Made by a program: the position numbers and the translations under genes. The notes below the pieces were generated by a model. It ran no database searches. It saw nothing but the letters and a program-made list of their open reading frames with translations, and was not told the DNA's origin. A DNA stretch of 64,000 nt, taken from contig JAAWCE010000042.1 of NCBI GenBank assembly GCA_022793065.1, forward strand, positions 62,001-126,000, read 5' to 3'. This DNA comes from Lachnospiraceae bacterium. Its GTDB lineage: Bacteria > Bacillota > Clostridia > Lachnospirales > Lachnospiraceae. Of this stretch, positions 35,544 to 44,210 are shown piece by piece (the stretch's first letter is position 1; each line of letters starts with the position of its first letter).

Positions 35544-36062
35544 ATGTTTAGGAAAATCACAGTCTTTGTATTTATAATCATGTGTTTTATTTTGCAATGC
35601 AGTGTTTTCAACGGTCTGGCGCTTGCAGGCATCGTTCCGAATCTGATGTTGATACTTACTTCTTCTTTTGGCTTTATGCGAGGGGAGAGAGAAGGTCTCA
35701 TAATAGGATTTTTCTGCGGGCTTTTAGTGGATATCTTTTTCGGAAGTTTTTTGGGATTTTATGCACTGATTCTGATGTACATAGGTTATCTGAACGGTAA
35801 ATTCAGTGGGATTTTTTATCCGGAGGATATTAAATTACCCATTGCGCTGATTATAATCAGTGATTTGTCTTATGGAATCGTATGCTATCTGTTGATGTTT
35901 ATGCTGCGGGGCAGATTTCAATTTCTTTATTATCTTGTCCATATTATTTTGCCGGAAGTATTGTATACCATATTGGCAACCATGTTTTTATATCCGATTA
36001 TCTTAAACGTAAATACGAAACTGGAACATAGGGAAAAAAGGAGAGCGCAAAAATTTGTTTGA
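35544..36062 (+). CDS. mreD: Rod-shape-determining protein MreD
   Basis: 172-residue polytopic membrane protein with about five segments, of MreD size and position between mreC and PBP2. It has a small charged PNLMLILTSSFGFMRGEREG loop, typical for the family. It overlaps the PBP2 start by eight bases. Low sequence conservation makes position the main evidence. Confidence 0.9.
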   Translation: MFRKITVFVFIIMCFILQCSVFNGLALAGIVPNLMLILTSSFGFMRGEREGLIIGFFCGLLVDIFFGSFLGFYALILMYIGYLNGKFSGIFYPEDIKLPIALIIISDLSYGIVCYLLMFMLRGRFQFLYYLVHIILPEVLYTILATMFLYPIILNVNTKLEHREKRRAQKFV

Positions 36063-38940
36063 AGAAATCAGGAAGAAATTAATTCACGTTGTAGCCAGCA
36101 GAATGACTGTTTTTGCATTGCTGTTCTGTCTTCTGGGGGGCATACTGATCTGGCGGTGTTTTGAGCTTCAAATTGTACATGGAGCGGAATATCAGGAAGA
36201 ATTTGTTCTTGAAATAGAGAAAACACGCGACATTGCAAGCATCAGAGGGGACATTTATGACCGCAACGGCAATATACTGGCTTATAACGAATTGGCATAT
36301 TCGGTTAAAATTGAAGATGTAATTGAACAGGGAAGCCAAAGGAACAAAAAGCTAAATGCCACCATTATGAATCTGATTCAAATGATTGAGAAAAACGGTG
36401 ATAAATGTATTACTGATTTCAAGATATATTTAAACGAAGACGGAGACTTTGCATTTTCGGTGGAAGGAACCAGTCTGCTGCGCTTTTTGGCCGATGTATA
36501 TGGCCACAGTAAAATAGGGGATTTAAAAGATGCCCAACGCACGGCTACCGCGCAGGAAGTCATGGAATTTTTAAGCGACCGTACAAATTTTGCCATAGGG
36601 GCATATGAAGACCCGGAAAACAGCAAAAGCGAATTTATTCCGGGGGAAGGTTATACGAAGGAAGAATGGCTGAAGTTGATAACCATACGTTATGCCATGA
36701 GCCTTACGTCTTTCAGAAAGTATATCGGCACCACCGTGGCAACCAATATCAATGAAAAAACTGTTGCCGTATTGATGGAAAATGCGGCGGATCTTCCGGG
36801 CGTAACCGTAGTGGAAGACACGGTGCGCCGGTATGTGGACAGTGAGTATTTCGCACATGTTTTAGGATATACCGGAAAAATCTCTTCGGATGAACTGACG
36901 GATTTGAATACGAAGATGGAAGAAAACGGTTATGAGGACAACTTTTACAATATCAATGATGTGGTTGGAAAAGGCGGTATAGAAGGTTATATGGAAACCA
37001 CGCTGCAAGGGCAGAAGGGATATGAAAAAGTGATTGTGGACGTGATGGGTAAGGTACTTTCCATTGAAGAACGTCAGGAAGCCTCCGCAGGGAAAAATGT
37101 ACATCTGACCATTGATAAGGATTTGACAGAAGCCGTATACCACATTTTAGAACAGAAGGTTGCCGGACTGGTATCCAGCAAAATTATCAATGCAAAGGAA
37201 TATATTGCGGCGCCGGGTTCCAGCAGTTCGGATATTCGGATTCCCATATATGACGTCTACTACACCATGTTTAATAATTCCATCATTGACATAAAACACA
37301 TGGCGGGAGAAGAAGCACAGGAAACGGAGAGAGAGGTATATGAAGCCTATCTTTCCTATAAAGAATCCGTGTACGAAAAGCTGCTTTACGAATTGAGAGA
37401 GGGAATGACGCCGTACAACGAATTGAGTAAGGAACATCAGGTTTATCAGAGTAATATTGTCAGTTTACTCAGAAGGAACGGGGTTTTGATGGAGGAAGCC
37501 ATAGACGATGCAGATTCCGTTCAAATTGCCTGGACGCGGGAAGAAGTGATCAGCATGGCCGAATACCTGAAATACTGTATTTCGCAAAACTGGGTGGATG
37601 TGAGCAAGTTAGAGTTGGACGATAAATATTCCGATTCTGCAGAGATATATGATAAGCTGGTGGATTATATTGTTTCCTCATGCGATAAAAATACGGAATT
37701 TCAGAAACGTTTCTACAAATATATGCTCTTAGGGGACAGGATCAGCGGTGAGCAGGTATGCAAAATCCTCTGTGAACAGAATCAGGTTCCGATTTCCGAA
37801 GAAGACAGGACAGCTATTTTTGAGGGAAGAATTTCCGCCTATGATTTCATGAAAAAGCATATTGACAATCTGGATATAACGCCGGCTCAACTGGCGCTGG
37901 ACCCTTGTAATGCCTCCGTTGTCATTGTGGATGTGAACACTGGAGAGGTGCTTGCGATGGTATCTTATCCCGGATATGATAACAATAAAATGGCCAATTC
38001 CATTGATGCGGAATATTATGCTCGTCTGAACGCCGATAAAGCCAAACCACAGTATAATTACGCAACGCAATATGCTGCGGCGCCGGGATCCACTTTTAAG
38101 ATGGTGTCTGCTACCGCAGGATTATTGGAAAATGTTATAAGCCTGGACACTAAGACCAGATGTGTAGGTACTTTTTCGGAGATTTCTTCCGCGCCCAGAT
38201 GTTGGATGCGAAGCGGACATGGGGATGAGACGCTGACGACGGCAATCAGAGATTCCTGCAATTACTATTTTTATAACGTGGGTTATATGCTTTCCAATAC
38301 CTCAGGTACCTATAATGAAACCGAAGGTTTGGATATGTTGTATCGCTATGCGGATATGTTTGGCCTGACAGAAAAATCCGGCGTGGAAATCACTGAGACT
38401 GCGCCAAAAGTGTCAACGGAGGACCCGGTACGTTCTGCAATCGGCCAGGGTAATAACAGTTATACTACGGTGGGACTGGCAAGATATGTTGCCACTGTGG
38501 CAAACAGCGGAACCTGTTATAATCTTACACTTTTAGATAAGATCACGGATTCTGCGGGGGATATTGTGACAAAATTTCAGCCGGAAATACGCAATCAGGT
38601 AGAACTGCCAGAAGAATACTGGGACGCCATGCATTCTGGTATGCGTCAGGCCGTGGAGGGAAAAACTTATTTTAAAGATTTGGCTGTAGAAGTAGCAGGA
38701 AAAACTGGTACTGCAGAACAGTTAAAGACAAGACCCAGTCACGCATTGTTTGTGTGTTATGCTCCATATGAGCAGCCGGAAATTGCCATTGTTACCAGAA
38801 TTCCCTTTGGTTATTCCTCAGATTATGCGGCCCAGGCCACCAGGGATATTATTAAATACTATTATGACCTTGAAGATGAAGAGGAATTGATTACCGGTGT
38901 GGCAGATACGCCGGACGGAGGAATATCCAATGAATTATAG
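36055..38940 (+). CDS. mrdA: Penicillin-binding protein 2 (class B transpeptidase), unusually long
   Basis: 961 residues, where about 700 is usual in many bacteria. One membrane segment (about 16-38) is followed by the pedestal/dimerisation domain (RGDIYDRNGNILAYN). The transpeptidase has Ser679 in STFK, SCN at 734-736, and KTGT from 883. An acidic, helix-rich insertion spans roughly 380-610, between the pedestal and the catalytic domain (it begins before ASVVIVDVNTGEVLAM). The start is TTG at 36055 with an AAGGAGAG site. It should work with RodA, encoded downstream, in elongation. Confidence 0.93.
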   Translation: MFEEIRKKLIHVVASRMTVFALLFCLLGGILIWRCFELQIVHGAEYQEEFVLEIEKTRDIASIRGDIYDRNGNILAYNELAYSVKIEDVIEQGSQRNKKLNATIMNLIQMIEKNGDKCITDFKIYLNEDGDFAFSVEGTSLLRFLADVYGHSKIGDLKDAQRTATAQEVMEFLSDRTNFAIGAYEDPENSKSEFIPGEGYTKEEWLKLITIRYAMSLTSFRKYIGTTVATNINEKTVAVLMENAADLPGVTVVEDTVRRYVDSEYFAHVLGYTGKISSDELTDLNTKMEENGYEDNFYNINDVVGKGGIEGYMETTLQGQKGYEKVIVDVMGKVLSIEERQEASAGKNVHLTIDKDLTEAVYHILEQKVAGLVSSKIINAKEYIAAPGSSSSDIRIPIYDVYYTMFNNSIIDIKHMAGEEAQETEREVYEAYLSYKESVYEKLLYELREGMTPYNELSKEHQVYQSNIVSLLRRNGVLMEEAIDDADSVQIAWTREEVISMAEYLKYCISQNWVDVSKLELDDKYSDSAEIYDKLVDYIVSSCDKNTEFQKRFYKYMLLGDRISGEQVCKILCEQNQVPISEEDRTAIFEGRISAYDFMKKHIDNLDITPAQLALDPCNASVVIVDVNTGEVLAMVSYPGYDNNKMANSIDAEYYARLNADKAKPQYNYATQYAAAPGSTFKMVSATAGLLENVISLDTKTRCVGTFSEISSAPRCWMRSGHGDETLTTAIRDSCNYYFYNVGYMLSNTSGTYNETEGLDMLYRYADMFGLTEKSGVEITETAPKVSTEDPVRSAIGQGNNSYTTVGLARYVATVANSGTCYNLTLLDKITDSAGDIVTKFQPEIRNQVELPEEYWDAMHSGMRQAVEGKTYFKDLAVEVAGKTGTAEQLKTRPSHALFVCYAPYEQPEIAIVTRIPFGYSSDYAAQATRDIIKYYYDLEDEEELITGVADTPDGGISNEL

Positions 38941-39014
38941 TGCAATATAATGTGAACTGCGATTGTTCAGTCATAAATGGGTAGATCACACATTGTTGAG
39001 GAGGTTGCAGGGGT

Positions 39015-39689
39015 ATGAAAGAGGCGGTTATCATTAAAAGTTTTCCCAATGGAATTGCGCTTCGGCTGAACACGGATCTTCCTTTTGAAAAGTTATTGGA
39101 TGAGATAGGCTTTAAGTTTTCCGAGGCAAGGAATTTTTTCGGCTCCGCCGCGCTGGCCGTTTCTATTGAGGGGCGTGAAGTAACAGATACGGAGGAAATC
39201 AGAATTTTAGAAGCCATTCGGGAAAACAGTGATTTGCATATTATATGCCTTGTAAAGCGGGAAGATGAAACGGACCGGAATTATGTCAAGGCAATTGAGT
39301 CCATGGAGAAAAAACAATTAGCCGAAGAGGAAAACGGGCAGTTTTTCAGAGGAAATCTGAAAAACAGAGATGTATTGGAGACAGATAACAGCATTATTAT
39401 GCTGGGAGATGTATATCCTGGCAGCGCAATTATCAGCGCAAAAAATATCATTATTTTAGGTGGTCTCTACGGCGAGGCGTATGCCGGAGGCAACGGCCGT
39501 ATGGGAGCATTTGTAGCAGCGCTTGAAATGAAGCCGGAAAGAATTAAAATCGGCGATTTCAAATATAAACCTGATTCTAAACAGACAAAAAGAATTTTTC
39601 AGCCTAAGGTACTTCCGAAAATTGCATATGTGAAGAACGACCGAATTATTTTGGATACTCTCACCAAAGATTTGCTGAGCACATTCTGA
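39015..39689 (+). CDS. minC: Septum site-determining protein MinC
   Basis: 224 residues. The N-terminal domain antagonises FtsZ. The C-terminal beta-helix has the MinC signature NSIIMLGDVYPGSAIISAKN and GGLYGEAYAGGNGRMGAFV, used for MinD binding. A GGAGG site precedes the ATG. It leads the minC-minD-minE set that keeps division at midcell. Confidence 0.95.
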   Translation: MKEAVIIKSFPNGIALRLNTDLPFEKLLDEIGFKFSEARNFFGSAALAVSIEGREVTDTEEIRILEAIRENSDLHIICLVKREDETDRNYVKAIESMEKKQLAEEENGQFFRGNLKNRDVLETDNSIIMLGDVYPGSAIISAKNIIILGGLYGEAYAGGNGRMGAFVAALEMKPERIKIGDFKYKPDSKQTKRIFQPKVLPKIAYVKNDRIILDTLTKDLLSTF

Positions 39690-39753
39690 GAATGGAAAAT
39701 CCATTTTGGAGAGTGTTTGGAGGACGACATTATTTATATTGGAGGTTAGAAAT

Positions 39754-40575
39754 ATGGATGAAATGAATTCCATGGAGCAGAAGGACTCCCAGGTCATTGT
39801 CGTCACTTCAGGAAAAGGCGGTGTGGGTAAGACCACCACAACTGCAAATGTAGGAACAGGTCTGGCTAAATTGGGAAAAAAGGTATGTCTCATTGATACG
39901 GACATCGGTCTGCGCAACCTGGATGTGGTTATGGGACTGGAAAACCGTATTGTGTACAATCTGGTGGATGTGGTGGAGGGAAATTGCCGAATGAAACAGG
40001 CTTTGATTCGCGATAAGCGTCATCCAGGTCTCTATCTGATGCCTTCCGCACAGACCAGGGACAAGACTGCCGTATCCCCCGGACAGATGGTTAAAGTAAT
40101 CGAACATTTGAAAGAACAGTTTGATTATATTATTTTGGATTGTCCTGCTGGAATTGAACAGGGTTTTCAGAATGCCATTGCGGGCGCAAATAGGGCGTTG
40201 GTGGTCACAACCCCTGAGGTATCCGCCATTCGGGATGCGGATAGAATTATTGGTCTGCTGGAGGCAAACGGATTTCGTCAAATGGAGTTGATCATCAACA
40301 GATTGCGCATGGATATGGTCAGACGGGGCGATATGATGTCGGCCCAGGATGTGGTGGATATTCTTGCAATTCCTTTGATAGGTATTATACCGGATGATGA
40401 AAATGTAGTAATAGCCACCAATCAGGGTGAACCTTTGGTGGGGAGCGCGTCTCCCGCCGGACAGGCTTATGCGAATGTGGTACAGCGTGTAAGCGGCAAA
40501 GAGGTTCCCTACCTGAATTTTGACAAAGGAATATCTTTCTGGACCAGGGTGACAGGGATTTTTCATAAGGCATAG
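39754..40575 (+). CDS. minD: Septum site-determining ATPase MinD
   Basis: 273-residue deviant-Walker ATPase. GKGGVGKTTTTANVG starts at residue 20, followed by LIDTDIGLRNLDVVMGLENR and DCPAGIEQGFQNA. The C-terminal amphipathic tail (ISFWTRVTGIFHKA) is the membrane-targeting helix. I chose the ATG at 39754 with its GGAGG site; a frame opens earlier at 39706 without one. It recruits MinC to the membrane. Confidence 0.96.
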   Translation: MDEMNSMEQKDSQVIVVTSGKGGVGKTTTTANVGTGLAKLGKKVCLIDTDIGLRNLDVVMGLENRIVYNLVDVVEGNCRMKQALIRDKRHPGLYLMPSAQTRDKTAVSPGQMVKVIEHLKEQFDYIILDCPAGIEQGFQNAIAGANRALVVTTPEVSAIRDADRIIGLLEANGFRQMELIINRLRMDMVRRGDMMSAQDVVDILAIPLIGIIPDDENVVIATNQGEPLVGSASPAGQAYANVVQRVSGKEVPYLNFDKGISFWTRVTGIFHKA

Positions 40576-40586
40576 GAGGCATGCAA

Positions 40587-40874
40587 ATGAGACATTTTTT
40601 TCGCAGAAAAAGCTCCTGTCAGATTGCGAAGGACAGATTGAAGATTTTGTTGATTTCAGACAGAGTAAATTGTTCTCCGGAGATGATGGAGCTAATCAAA
40701 ACGGATATTGCAAAGGTGATATCCAAATACATGAAGATTGATTCGGAAAATATGGAAATCCAGATCAATACCAAAGGAAACAGGTCAGGACGGGGAGGTA
40801 AAATGCCGTCTCTATATGCCAATATACCTATTGTAGACGTATCTCTTGGTCAGGACGAGATAATAAAGCAATAG
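40587..40874 (+). CDS. minE: Cell division topological specificity factor MinE
   Basis: 95 residues. N-terminal amphipathic part (MRHFFRRKSSCQIAKDRLKI) contains the anti-MinCD segment, followed by the beta domain (VISKYMKIDSENMEIQI). An ATG at 40581 would lie only one base from the AGGAGG; the one at 40587 has proper spacing. MinE presence implies an oscillating or dynamic Min system, not one based on DivIVA alone. Confidence 0.92.
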   Translation: MRHFFRRKSSCQIAKDRLKILLISDRVNCSPEMMELIKTDIAKVISKYMKIDSENMEIQINTKGNRSGRGGKMPSLYANIPIVDVSLGQDEIIKQ

Positions 40875-40889
40875 TGCACAGAGGAGATT

Positions 40890-42008
40890 ATGTTAAGAAG
40901 GTACAGGATACGGGATTATGATTTCAAATTAATATTGATGGTGTTGACGCTTTCGGCAATCGGTGTTATGGCAATCGGAAGTGCGGAAGAATCACTTCAG
41001 TCTAAGCAGTTGGCCGGGGTGATTGCCGGAGCTTTTATCATGATTATCATTTCCTTTTTTGACTACACTATGATTCTGAAACTGAATTGGCTTATGTATG
41101 TAGGCAATCTGGCTTTGTTGGTTGCTGTATGGCAATTTGGTTCGGATACCAATGGTGCACAACGCTGGCTGGAAATTGGAGGAGGTGGTGGATTTCGATT
41201 TCAGCCTTCGGAAACTGCAAAAATTTTGTTGATTTTATTCTTTGCACAGTTTATTATGAAACATAGAAAGTATTTAAATACTGTATGGATGATAGGCGGC
41301 TGTGTTGTTATGATTGCGGTTCCCTGGGTTCTGGTGTATAAACAGCCGGATTTATCTACCAGTATTGTCATTCTGGTATTGTTTTGTGTGGTTATGTTTG
41401 CAGGAGGAATCAGTCTTAAGCTGGTATTTGGTATTCTTATGGTAGCGATTCCGGCGGTGGCGCTGGTGATTGCCATTGCATTGCAGCCGGAGAACGAATT
41501 CTTGACAGATAATCAGAGAAATCGTGTTTTGGCGTTTGTAAATCCGGAAGAATATTCAACTACGTTTGCGTATCAACAGCTTAATTCGGTGAAAGCCATT
41601 GCATCAGGACAATTAGACGGAAAAGGTTATAAAAATAATGAAATAACCTCCGTGAAAAACGGTAATTTTCTCTCTGAGGCGGAAACAGATTTCATTTTTT
41701 CCGTCATCGGAGAAGAGTTTGGGTTTAAAGGCAGTGTGACAGTGATTGTGCTACTGTTTGCTATATCATTGGAATGTATTTCCGTTGCGAGAAAAGCAAA
41801 AGATATTGCCGGTATGATTATTGGGGCCGGTATGGGGGGATTAATTGCTTTTCAAGGGTTTTTTAATATCGGTGTGGCAACCTTTATTCTTCCAAACACA
41901 GGGCTTCCGCTTCCTTTTGTAAGTTATGGGTTGACGTCTTTGTGGAGTCTGTTTATTGGGATGGGGTTTGTATTAAATGTCAGACTGCAGGCAAGACGGT
42001 CAGCATAA
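40890..42008 (+). CDS. rodA: RodA-type SEDS glycosyltransferase
   Basis: 372-residue membrane protein with about ten segments, of the FtsW/RodA/SpoVE family. Conserved motifs include GAQRWLEIG, FQPSETAK, KQPDLSTSIV, AETDFIFSVIGEEFGFKG and LPLPFVSYGLTSL. It polymerises lipid II with the class B PBP encoded at 36055. The location after minCDE and in the mre/PBP2 block supports RodA over FtsW. Confidence 0.93.
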   Translation: MLRRYRIRDYDFKLILMVLTLSAIGVMAIGSAEESLQSKQLAGVIAGAFIMIIISFFDYTMILKLNWLMYVGNLALLVAVWQFGSDTNGAQRWLEIGGGGGFRFQPSETAKILLILFFAQFIMKHRKYLNTVWMIGGCVVMIAVPWVLVYKQPDLSTSIVILVLFCVVMFAGGISLKLVFGILMVAIPAVALVIAIALQPENEFLTDNQRNRVLAFVNPEEYSTTFAYQQLNSVKAIASGQLDGKGYKNNEITSVKNGNFLSEAETDFIFSVIGEEFGFKGSVTVIVLLFAISLECISVARKAKDIAGMIIGAGMGGLIAFQGFFNIGVATFILPNTGLPLPFVSYGLTSLWSLFIGMGFVLNVRLQARRSA

Positions 42009-42116
42009 GAGAGAAGTGCTGAAGAGATGGAAACATAAGGTATTACAGACTACAAAAATATACAGTGGGGGAATATTCCGCCCCTATTGTCAGAAAGGAA
42101 AAGGGGGTATTGCACC

Positions 42117-42512
42117 ATGAACATTGCATTGATTGCACATGATGCAAAGAAGAAGCTGATGCAGAATTTCTGCATTGCTTACAGGGGAATTTTAAGCAAA
42201 AATGATCTGTATGCGACAGGAACCACAGGTCGATTGATAGAAGAGGTTACAAATTTAAGTATTCATAAGTTTCTTGCGGGACATTTGGGGGGCGAGCAGC
42301 AAATAGGAGCACAGATTGAGCATAATCAAATGGATTTGGTAATTTTTCTGCGCGATCCTTTGACGCCCAAAATACATGAGCCGGATGTGAATAATGTGGT
42401 GCGTCTCTGTGATATGCACAATATACCTTTGGCAACGAACCTGGCAAGTGCGGAACTGTTAATCAAGTCTCTGGACAGAGGAGATTTAGAGTGGCGTGAG
42501 ATGTACAAATAA
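42117..42512 (+). CDS. mgsA: Methylglyoxal synthase with Asp-to-Glu change at the catalytic base
   Basis: 131-residue enzyme of the family turning dihydroxyacetone phosphate into methylglyoxal. [40 protein letters not shown] and NIPLATN are well conserved. The catalytic base, Asp71 in E. coli (GGDQQ), is Glu60 here (GGEQQIGA), from my alignment by eye. The phosphate-binding and His/Asp pair region is kept. ATG at 42117 is preceded by AAGGGGG. Activity may be reduced or altered. Confidence 0.9.
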   Translation: MNIALIAHDAKKKLMQNFCIAYRGILSKNDLYATGTTGRLIEEVTNLSIHKFLAGHLGGEQQIGAQIEHNQMDLVIFLRDPLTPKIHEPDVNNVVRLCDMHNIPLATNLASAELLIKSLDRGDLEWREMYK

Positions 42513-42558
42513 TAAGAGAAAAAATACGGAAAATGATAAGAAAAAAGGGTTATGTAAA

Positions 42559-43539
42559 ATGATGAGAACTTTTTACGCAAAAAGTGTTCTCTTGGCGGTT
42601 GCCGCTGCCCTCTGTTTGAGTGGCTGCGGAGAACTCCCTTATGATATGGCTTATCATCCTGACTATGATGTGAGCAGTTTTAATGTGGTCACGAAACAGG
42701 AGACGCGGACCGCTGCGCCTTTTGCAGCCGGGCTTTGTGTGGCTGTTGACAATATTATGGACGATGAAGCCGTAGATATGTCACAGGCGGAAGCGGCGGC
42801 TCTTTTCGCATTAAATACCAATGAAGTACTTTATGCTAAGAATATTCATGAAAGGCTGTATCCGGCCAGTTTAACTAAGGTAATGACAGCAATTGTAGCT
42901 TTGGAAAACGGTGAGCTGGGTCAGACGCTGACAGCTACCAACGCGGTGAATGTGACAGAGTCGGGAGCGGTGTTATGCGGACTAAAAAGCGGAGACACTA
43001 TGACCCTTGATCAGGCGCTTCGTATTTTGTTGGTGTATTCGTCAAATGACGTGGCATTGCTCATTGCTGAGAATATAGGCGGAAGTGTTGAACATTTTTT
43101 GGAGATGATGAATGAAAAGGCGCGAAAATTAGGCGCCACCAACACCAATTTCACCAATCCTAACGGTCTTCCGGACTTAAATCATTATACTACAGTATAT
43201 GATTTGTATTTGATGTTCAATGAGGCGATTAAGTATGACACTTTTAACGAAATAATACATATGAGTAGTTATCAGACAACTTTTTATGACGCTTCAGGAA
43301 ATGCAAAAGAGTTCAACAAGCAAACCACAAACCTGTTTCTGCGGGGGAATTATCAGGCGCCGGCCAACGTGACAATTATCGGAGGAAAAACCGGTACTAC
43401 AAATGCTGCCGGAAATTGTCTGATGCTGCTTTCAAGGGATGAGAATGGCGCGCCTTATATTTCGGTGATTCTGCGGGCTCAGGGGGCGGAAGCGTTATAC
43501 GGCCAAATGCAAGATTTACTTGATGAGATTCACAAATAG
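42559..43539 (+). CDS. D-alanyl-D-alanine carboxypeptidase lipoprotein (S11)
   Basis: 326 residues. A signal peptide with lipobox LSGC (Cys23) suggests lipid anchoring outside the membrane. Penicillin-binding motifs: Ser104 in SLTK, SSN at 161-163, and KTGT from 277. Trims the terminal D-Ala from peptidoglycan stem peptides. No C-terminal DacA beta-domain of the usual size is seen, so it resembles DacF-like short forms. The longer frame from 42496 overlaps mgsA and lacks a ribosome binding site. Confidence 0.9.
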   Translation: MMRTFYAKSVLLAVAAALCLSGCGELPYDMAYHPDYDVSSFNVVTKQETRTAAPFAAGLCVAVDNIMDDEAVDMSQAEAAALFALNTNEVLYAKNIHERLYPASLTKVMTAIVALENGELGQTLTATNAVNVTESGAVLCGLKSGDTMTLDQALRILLVYSSNDVALLIAENIGGSVEHFLEMMNEKARKLGATNTNFTNPNGLPDLNHYTTVYDLYLMFNEAIKYDTFNEIIHMSSYQTTFYDASGNAKEFNKQTTNLFLRGNYQAPANVTIIGGKTGTTNAAGNCLMLLSRDENGAPYISVILRAQGAEALYGQMQDLLDEIHK

Positions 43540-43542
43540 AGG

Positions 43543-43571
43543 TTGTTTTTTAATCCTGTTTCCCTTATAAT
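43543..43571 (+). promoter_or_regulatory. Promoter of the small P-loop gene
   Basis: TTGTTT (43543-43548), 17 bases, consensus TATAAT (43566-43571), 56 bases upstream of the start codon. Confidence 0.6.
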
Positions 43572-43627
43572 AGATATAAGGCATTTAATTTTTATTACTA
43601 TAAATGATTACGATAGGAGGGTTTCCA

Positions 43628-44047
43628 ATGATTCAGTTGATTGTAGGCAAAAAAGGTAAGGGTAAGACAAAACAGCTATTGGATAAAGTGAATCGTGAGG
43701 TTAAGGAGATATCGGGGAATATTGTATATCTGGATAAGAGTACGAAACATATGTATGAATTGAACAACAAGGTTCGTCTGATTGACGTATCTCAGTTTAT
43801 GATTGAGAGCAGCAATGAGTTCCTTGGTTTTGTAAGCGGCATTATTTCACAGGACCATGATTTGCAGCAAATGTATTTTGACAGCTTTTTGAAGATTGCA
43901 TGTCTGGATGATTCGGATATTACAGCTACGGTGAATAAATTGGAAAAACTCAGCAAGGCCTTTGAGGTAGATTTTATTTTAAGTGTTTCCCTGGATGAGG
44001 CGGAACTACCGGCATCCTTAAAAGAGAATATTATAATATCCCTTTAA
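43628..44047 (+). CDS. Small P-loop protein of unknown function
   Basis: 139 residues. A Walker-A-like loop GKKGKGKTKQL lies at 7-17, right at the N-terminus. No clear Walker B beyond the strand VDFILSVSLDEAELP. Start at 43628 is set by a GGAGGG site. Similar short proteins are found annotated as ATP-binding or PilT-like in clostridia, which I do not consider an established function. It has its own promoter and a terminator at 44165-44192. Confidence 0.75.
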   Translation: MIQLIVGKKGKGKTKQLLDKVNREVKEISGNIVYLDKSTKHMYELNNKVRLIDVSQFMIESSNEFLGFVSGIISQDHDLQQMYFDSFLKIACLDDSDITATVNKLEKLSKAFEVDFILSVSLDEAELPASLKENIIISL

Positions 44048-44164
44048 TCTGCTGAAAAATCAACACCTTGCCTTTATTGGCAGGACATCGAACTTAGCGG
44101 CAATAGTCAGGACTCTGTGGAATTTGGCCGTTGTGCGCAGGAATAATCAGTGATGATACACACG

Positions 44165-44192
44165 AAAGCCTCGGAACAATTACCGGGGCTTT
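44165..44192 (+). terminator. Terminator upstream of the HlyD-like gene
   Basis: AAAGCCTCGG (44165-44174) pairs with CCGGGGCTTT (44183-44192) with one G-U pair, followed by a T. It sits 18 bases before the next start codon. Confidence 0.6.
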
Positions 44193-44210
44193 TGTATGGA
44201 GGCGGCATAA

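Noticed and set aside
39808..40566. 252-codon minus-strand frame over minD
   Set aside because: Antisense shadow of a strongly conserved MinD gene.
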